This document shows, piece after piece, positions 12,373 through 16,206 of a stretch of 16,206 nt of DNA; position 1 is the first letter of the stretch, and the number at the start of each line of letters is the position of its first letter. Under the pieces are notes generated by a model. It was not told the DNA's origin. It saw only the letters and a program-made list of their open reading frames with translations, and did no database searches. The stretch comes from Chersky-267 sp034666965 (GTDB lineage Bacteria > Chloroflexota > Limnocylindria > Limnocylindrales > CSP1-4), in assembly GCA_034666965.1 (NCBI GenBank), contig JAXDKT010000144.1:1-16206 (forward strand), written 5' to 3'. A program made the position numbers and the translations under genes.

Positions 12373-13566
12373 TCAGGCCAGGGTCAGCGACGGAGTCCCG
12401 AGCAGCAGGAGCGGCTCGCCGAGCTTGCCCGAGTAGGTCGGGCGGAAGCGCTCCGCGTCGTACAGTCGGTCGACGTCGACCTTGCGTGGTCCGAGCTGTG
12501 GGTCGGGCATCGTGGTGTGGGCGTAGTGGCCGTCGCGGATCGCCACCATCCGGCCGTGCTGGCCGTCGGCGATGAGATCCATGGCGACATTGGCAAACGT
12601 CATCGCCACCATCTGGTCCAGCGAGTCGGCCTCCCCGCTGCGCAGGTCGTAGGTCAACTCGCTGGCAACCGTCTCGATCCCCGTTCGGGTTCGGATCTCG
12701 CCGGCCAGGGCCTCGCCCACGTTGACCTTGTGGCGGTGGCCATAGGCGTCCGCCTCGCCGTACTCGGCCAGGGCGCCACCGCGCCAGATCGCGCCCTCGG
12801 CGGCGATGACGAAGCCGTACCGGCTGGGGTTGAGGCGGTGATCCTCGGCCAGAACGCCGGCCAGCCGGTCGAGGTCGAAGGGCGCCTCCGGGATCAGGCA
12901 GCGCCCGGAGGTGACATAGGCGGTGAACAGGGCCGAGAAGCCGGCATCGCGTCCGAAGATCCGGAAGACACCGATCCGTTCGTGCGACCCGAGCGTCGTC
13001 CGTTGGCGGTTGATCAGCTCCTTGGCCCTGGTGATCGCGGACGAGAAGCCGATGCAGTACTCGGTGCCCTGGACATCGTTGTCCATCGTCTTGGGAATGG
13101 CCACGATCGGGATGCCCTGGCCGGACAGGACCTCGGCGAAGCTGAGCGTGTCGTCGCCACCGATGGCCACCAGGTAATCGAGGCCGAGCGAGGCGATATG
13201 GTCGAGGACGACCGGAGTCAGGTCGAACAAGTCGTCGCCGGCGGCATAGCGCGCCGCCTCGTCTGGGCGCATCCAGCGGGGCAGCATCGTCGCGCGCATC
13301 TTGCGCGGGTTGGTCCGCGAGGTGTGCAGCCAGGTCCCTCCGGTCCGGTCGATCGTCCGGGTGTTGATCCGATCGAGGTGGCGGAGGTAGTCCGGATCGA
13401 GGTCCGGCCCGGAGCGCATGTGGGTCAGGCCTTCCCAGCCGCGCCGGATCCCCACGACGTCGTAGCCCAGCTCGGTGGCGCGGTAGACCACGCTCTTGAT
13501 CACCGAGTTGAGGCCGGGCACGTCCCCTCCGCCGGTGAGGACGCCGATCCTGCGGGTCCGGGCCAT
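12373..13566 (-). CDS. 6-phosphofructokinase, pyrophosphate-dependent type
   Basis: A 397-residue group A phosphofructokinase acting in glycolysis. GVLTGGGDVPGLN (8-20) is the phosphoryl-donor loop, GGDDT at 136-140 and PKTMDND at 158-164 the active site, with GRDAGF for substrate. In ATP-dependent enzymes the corresponding residues are usually GGDG(S/T) and PGT(I)DND; an Asp at the second position (D139) and Lys in place of Gly (K159) mark the PPi-using enzymes, so pyrophosphate is the likely donor and the step would be reversible. This is motif-based inference. ATG at 13566 with AGGAG at 13574-13578, seven bases upstream. Divergent from the tadA-like gene. Confidence 0.9.
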   Translation of the reverse strand: MARTRRIGVLTGGGDVPGLNSVIKSVVYRATELGYDVVGIRRGWEGLTHMRSGPDLDPDYLRHLDRINTRTIDRTGGTWLHTSRTNPRKMRATMLPRWMRPDEAARYAAGDDLFDLTPVVLDHIASLGLDYLVAIGGDDTLSFAEVLSGQGIPIVAIPKTMDNDVQGTEYCIGFSSAITRAKELINRQRTTLGSHERIGVFRIFGRDAGFSALFTAYVTSGRCLIPEAPFDLDRLAGVLAEDHRLNPSRYGFVIAAEGAIWRGGALAEYGEADAYGHRHKVNVGEALAGEIRTRTGIETVASELTYDLRSGEADSLDQMVAMTFANVAMDLIADGQHGRMVAIRDGHYAHTTMPDPQLGPRKVDVDRLYDAERFRPTYSGKLGEPLLLLGTPSLTLA

Positions 13567-13605
13567 CTGCGCTCTCCTGCTGCGACGATCGTCGTGCCGC
13601 CTGGA

Positions 13606-13611
13606 ATCCTA
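13606..13611 (-). promoter_or_regulatory. Possible -10 box of the phosphofructokinase gene
   Basis: TAGGAT on the minus strand, placing the transcript start about 33 bases before the ATG, with room for the AGGAG ribosome binding site. No clear -35 box. Confidence 0.4.
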
Positions 13612-13643
13612 GCCTTCTCGGTCGCCCGGCGCGGGGCGGCCTG

Positions 13644-13649
13644 TATCAT
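13644..13649 (+). promoter_or_regulatory. -10 box giving a leaderless tadA-like mRNA
   Basis: TATCAT ends six bases before the ATG at 13656, so the message would begin at or next to the start codon. No Shine-Dalgarno is seen. Confidence 0.55.
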
Positions 13650-13655
13650 CGAGCC

Positions 13656-14117
13656 ATGAATTACGAGCTGTTCATGGGCGAGGCTCTGGCCGAAGCCCGA
13701 CTGGCAGCCGAGCGCGGCGAGAAGCCCAGCGCCGCCGTGGCCGTGGTCAACGACGCGATGGTCGCCCGGGCTCACGACCGAGTCCAGCTGACCAACGATC
13801 CGACCGCCCATGCGGTCGTGGTCGCGCTGCGCGAGGCGGCCCGCCGGCTGGGGACGGCCCAGCTCGGCGACGTCACCGTGTTCGCCACCCAGGAGCCCTG
13901 TGCGATGTGCGTTGGGGCGCTCCTCGCGAGCGACGTCACCGAGCTCGTGTACGCCGTCCCGAACCGAGTCGACGGCGCCGCCGGGAGCGTTGTCCAGCTG
14001 GCCCAACACGCTGCCCTGAACCGACGTCTCCAGGTCGTGAGCGGCATCCGCCGGGCCGAGGCCGAGGAGCTCATCGACCAGGCCGCCGCGCTCCTGCCGG
14101 GTCCGTCGAGACACTGA
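13656..14117 (+). CDS. tadA: TadA-like tRNA deaminase with altered active site (HAV instead of HAE)
   Basis: A 153-residue protein of the cytidine/deoxycytidylate deaminase fold. It follows E. coli TadA over most of its length: DPTAHAVVVALREAARRLG (48-66), then TVFATQEPCAMCVGALLASD with C82 and C85, then GAAGSVVQL and a C-terminal helix. TadA converts A34 of tRNA-Arg(ACG) to inosine. The zinc ligands H52, C82 and C85 are kept, but the catalytic Glu that follows the His by two residues is Val54 (codon GTC, 13815-13817). The nearby Asn of the GxN motif appears as Asp41 and the Gly of GAV as Ala. It should still bind zinc but lack the proton shuttle. Identity as the tadA position is backed by order: tadA, SRP RNA and dnaX are also neighbours in Bacillus. 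No frameshift or stop, so it looks kept rather than freshly dead. Function may be lost or changed to RNA binding. Confidence 0.8.
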   Translation: MNYELFMGEALAEARLAAERGEKPSAAVAVVNDAMVARAHDRVQLTNDPTAHAVVVALREAARRLGTAQLGDVTVFATQEPCAMCVGALLASDVTELVYAVPNRVDGAAGSVVQLAQHAALNRRLQVVSGIRRAEAEELIDQAAALLPGPSRH

Positions 14118-14158
14118 CCCGGACCATCGGCCCAGGGGGCCGGGTCGGCCTCCTCTGC

Positions 14159-14164
14159 TATCCT
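14159..14164 (+). promoter_or_regulatory. -10 box of tRNA-Ser(CGA)
   Basis: TATCCT, seven bases before the mature 5' end at 14172, so the transcript may start at or very near the tRNA itself. Confidence 0.5.
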
Positions 14165-14171
14165 CTCGCGC

Positions 14172-14258
<87 letters not shown>

Positions 14259-14383
14259 CGACCTCAGGGCGATGGCGACCTCGGGCTGATGGGGTCGCGG
14301 AGCTCCGCCTTGGCCTTCGGTGAGCGAGTGGCGAGTTGGGGCTGCGGGCGCCAACTCGGTCCCCGTCGAGCCGAGGGCGCCGG

Positions 14384-14389
14384 TACTCT
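14384..14389 (+). promoter_or_regulatory. -10 box of tRNA-Ser(GGA)
   Basis: TACTCT, eight bases before the mature tRNA 5' end, matching the geometry at the other stable RNA genes here. Confidence 0.45.
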
Positions 14390-14397
14390 GTCTCACG

Positions 14398-14482
14398 GGA
14401 GAGGTCGCCTAGTGGACTATGGCGCCGCACTGGAAATGCGGTTCGGGGCAACCCGTCGCGGGTTCGAATCCCGCCCTCTCCG
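14398..14482 (+). tRNA. tRNA-Ser(GGA)
   Basis: Acceptor GGAGAGG/CCTCTCC, discriminator G, CCA encoded at 14483-14485. Anticodon stem CCGCA/TGCGG with loop CTGGAAA, anticodon GGA (14432-14434), reading TCC/TCT. Long variable arm; T-arm GCGGGTTCGAATCCCGC identical to tRNA-Ser(CGA). Confidence 0.96.
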
Positions 14483-14495
14483 CCACGATCCGAAG

Positions 14496-14501
14496 TAGAC
14501 T
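14496..14501 (+). promoter_or_regulatory. -10 box of the SRP RNA
   Basis: TAGACT, six bases before the predicted RNA 5' end at 14508. Confidence 0.5.
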
Positions 14502-14507
14502 GAGTGG

Positions 14508-14772
14508 GTCGTGCTAGGCGGGGAACTAGCGGTGCCCTGAACCTGCAATCCGCTATAGCAGGGCTGAATCCCCTCCCGAGGTCTTCGCTTTCGAAAGCCG
14601 CCGTCACGAGCGACGTTGAGGACCGGGTCCCGCGCAGCGGCGACTCGTGAACCGTGTCAGGTCCGGAAGGAAGCAGCACTAAGCGATCTTCGCCGGGTGC
14701 CGCGGAACGGCCTGGTCCGAGCCGCTCGAGACCGTGGGCGCGGGAGCGTCCGATCGACGGAGGGTGCACGGC
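14508..14772 (+). ncRNA. ffs: Signal recognition particle RNA, large bacterial type
   Basis: The apical domain that binds Ffh is unmistakable: GTCAGGTCCGGAAGGAAGCA around 14656-14675. The 5' Alu-like domain is also typical: GTGCTAGGCGGGGAACTAGC, then GGTGCCCTGAACC, then GCAATCCGCTATAGCAGGGC. The ends GTCGTGC (14508-14514) and GCACGGC (14766-14772) pair over 7 bp (one G-U), which sets a length of 265 nt, the usual size for the large SRP RNAs of Gram-positive-type bacteria and unlike the 4.5S form of E. coli. GTTTTCG follows directly. It works with Ffh and FtsY in co-translational membrane targeting. It lies between tRNA-Ser(GGA) and dnaX, as in many bacteria. Confidence 0.95.
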
Positions 14773-14804
14773 GTTTTCGTCTCGGTGGACCGGATCGAAC
14801 TGGT

Positions 14805-16206
14805 GTGGACTCAGAGTTGACGGCCGACCTCAGCGTTTCCGGCGTGGCGCCCCACCTTGCCCTCTACCGGCGCTGGCGGGCGCAGACGTTCAGCCGGATC
14901 GTCGGCCAGGAGGCGGTGGTCACCACCCTGCGCAATGCCGTCCGGACCGGTCAGGTGGCCCACGCCCTGCTGTTCGTGGGGCCGCGCGGGACCGGCAAGA
15001 CCTCGATGGCCCGGATCGTGGCCAAGGCCCTCAACTGCTCGAACCTCCAGGACGGCGACCCGTGCGACGCCTGCCCATCGTGCGTGGCCATCCGCGAGGG
15101 ACGGACGCTCGACGTGGTCGAGCTCGACGCGGCCACCAACAACAAGGTCGACCAGATCCGGGAGCTCGTCGAGCGGACCTGGACGGCGCCCTCGGACTTG
15201 CGCCGCAAGGTGTTCATCATCGACGAGGTCCAGCGCATCGACCAGGGCTGGGATGTCCTGCTCAAGACGCTCGAAGAGCCACCCGATCACGTCGTGTTCA
15301 TCCTGTGCACCACCGACCCGACGAGGATCCGGCCGGCCGTCCTGTCCCGGGTCCAGCGCTATGAGTTCCGCCGCCTGACGGTGGCCCAGATCGAGGGCAA
15401 GCTGGCGACGATCCTGGCCGCCGATGGCCACGAGGCCGACGCCGAAGCGCTGGCCCTCGTCGCCCGCCAAGCCGCTGGCGGGATGCGCGATGCTGAGTCG
15501 ATGCTCGACCAGCTGCTGGCCTCCACCGACCGACGCCTGACGGTGGCGGCCGTGCGCGACCTGCTCGGTCTGGTCGATGGCGACGTGATCGACGGATTCG
15601 TGGACGCCCTCGTTGAGGGCGATCCGCTGGCCGGCATCGTGCTGCTCGACGAAGTCGAGTCATCCGGGCGCGACCTGGGAGCGTTCCTCGACCAGGTGGT
15701 GGTTGCCTTGCGGTCCGCCCTTTCGGGCGCGCTCGCCGGCAGGACCGAGACGCGCCCGACCCTGACCATCGCCGGTCTGACCGGAGCTGCCCGTCAGATC
15801 GCGGCGATCGACCCGAGCCGACCGGGCGCCGGCGGTCTGCGCTTTCAGCTCGAGCTGGCGCTCATCGGCGGGGCACCGTCCACCGGGTCGTCGCCGGAGG
15901 CTGCGGTCCCCCACGCTGCCGCGCCCCAGGCTGCCGCGCCCCAGGCTGCCGCGCCTCGGGCTGCTGCCTACGGGGCGCCGCCGGCGCAGGCTCTCCCGAC
16001 CGAAGCACCCGGACCCGAGGCCCAGCGGCCGCGGCCACGGCCAGGGGATACCTCGCCCGTTGAGACCGCGACCTCCGAGCTCTCGCCGCATGGGGCTCCG
16101 CCGGCCGAGACTCCAGTCGCGGACGCTGCCTTGGTCGACGCGCCACCTGCCGAGGTTGCCCTGGTCGAGGCGCCGCCCGAACCGCAAGCAGTCGGACCCG
16201 GACCAA
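14805..16206 (+). CDS. dnaX: DNA polymerase III gamma/tau subunit, N-terminal part (runs off the window)
   Basis: Clamp-loader ATPase of the replisome; 467 residues are visible and the frame is open at the window end. ALYRRWRAQTFSRIVGQE (19-36) is the family start, Walker A GPRGTGKTS at 59-67, zinc module C78, C87, C90 and C93, Walker B FIIDEVQRI at 137-145 (canonical DEVH is DEVQ here), KTLEEPPDHVVFILCTTDP with sensor 1, and LSRVQRYEFRRL with the Arg finger. Domain III follows to about residue 362, then a long Ala/Pro/Glu-rich linker with a 15-bp repeat. GTG at 14805 is chosen because it leaves only 18 residues before the conserved ALYRRW start; no clear Shine-Dalgarno is present, so TTG at 14817 or the GTG at 14844 is possible. 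The C-terminal tau domain and any slippery sequence are outside the window. Confidence 0.93.
   Translation, partial: MDSELTADLSVSGVAPHLALYRRWRAQTFSRIVGQEAVVTTLRNAVRTGQVAHALLFVGPRGTGKTSMARIVAKALNCSNLQDGDPCDACPSCVAIREGRTLDVVELDAATNNKVDQIRELVERTWTAPSDLRRKVFIIDEVQRIDQGWDVLLKTLEEPPDHVVFILCTTDPTRIRPAVLSRVQRYEFRRLTVAQIEGKLATILAADGHEADAEALALVARQAAGGMRDAESMLDQLLASTDRRLTVAAVRDLLGLVDGDVIDGFVDALVEGDPLAGIVLLDEVESSGRDLGAFLDQVVVALRSALSGALAGRTETRPTLTIAGLTGAARQIAAIDPSRPGAGGLRFQLELALIGGAPSTGSSPEAAVPHAAAPQAAAPQAAAPRAAAYGAPPAQALPTEAPGPEAQRPRPRPGDTSPVETATSELSPHGAPPAETPVADAALVDAPPAEVALVEAPPEPQAVGPGP
15915..15959 (+). repeat. 15-bp in-frame repeat in the dnaX linker
   Basis: gctgccgcgccccag at 15915-15929 and 15930-15944, and a diverged third unit at 15945-15959, encoding AAAPQ, AAAPQ, AAAPR. 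It lengthens the flexible Ala/Pro linker. Confidence 0.8.

Noticed and set aside
11104..13659. An 851-codon + strand ORF
   Set aside because: Most of it is antisense to the phosphofructokinase and in a wrong frame of the dehydrogenase. The translation is Arg/Gly/Pro-rich without motifs; long shadow ORFs are expected at this GC content.

Overview
The window is very GC-rich, densely coded bacterial chromosome. My best guess is a Chloroflexota-type soil or freshwater lineage (Limnocylindria-like). That guess rests on base composition, GTG and TTG starts, TAnnnT boxes lying right next to start codons, and the style of the surface protein; there is no 16S gene or other decisive marker, so treat it as inference. 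No phage, transposon or CRISPR array is visible.

Region 1 (1-7700) starts with the C-terminal end of a DinB-like protein on the + strand. A minus-strand operon follows, read from 7625 down to 377, that holds the whole common aromatic pathway: DAHP synthase (type I-beta), EPSP synthase, shikimate dehydrogenase, chorismate synthase, a shikimate kinase-dehydroquinate synthase fusion, type II dehydroquinase and an AroQ-class chorismate mutase. Genes overlap by 4 bases or lie a few bases apart. In front of it is a compact control region not covered by any large gene: a TTGACA/TAGCCT promoter, an 11-codon leader peptide MDRYFYFRTPA with alternating Tyr and Phe codons, and a strong intrinsic terminator just upstream of the DAHP synthase ribosome binding site. 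This looks like ribosome-mediated attenuation of the full shikimate pathway.

Region 2 (7626-8490) is mostly non-coding. It holds a 15-bp minisatellite, a pair of near-identical 31-bp direct repeats about 370 bp apart, tRNA-Ser(GCT), an unusual tRNA-Arg(GCG), and a 35-bp tandem duplication that begins inside the 3' end of that tRNA.

Region 3 (8492-11400) encodes surface functions: a secreted protein with Cys/YGGG repeats, a Pro/Thr stalk and a C-terminal membrane anchor; a membrane-anchored alginate-lyase-like protein; and a weakly supported minus-strand ORF.

Region 4 (11468-16206) has a beta-hydroxyacid dehydrogenase, a convergent phosphofructokinase with pyrophosphate-type signatures, and a conserved information-processing block: tadA-like deaminase, tRNA-Ser(CGA), tRNA-Ser(GGA), SRP RNA and dnaX (cut by the window end). 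The deaminase sits where tadA usually sits, but its catalytic HAE motif reads HAV. Together with the tRNA-Arg carrying GCG instead of the usual ACG, this suggests a lineage that has given up A34-to-inosine editing. That pair and the Tyr/Phe attenuator are the two most interesting findings here.
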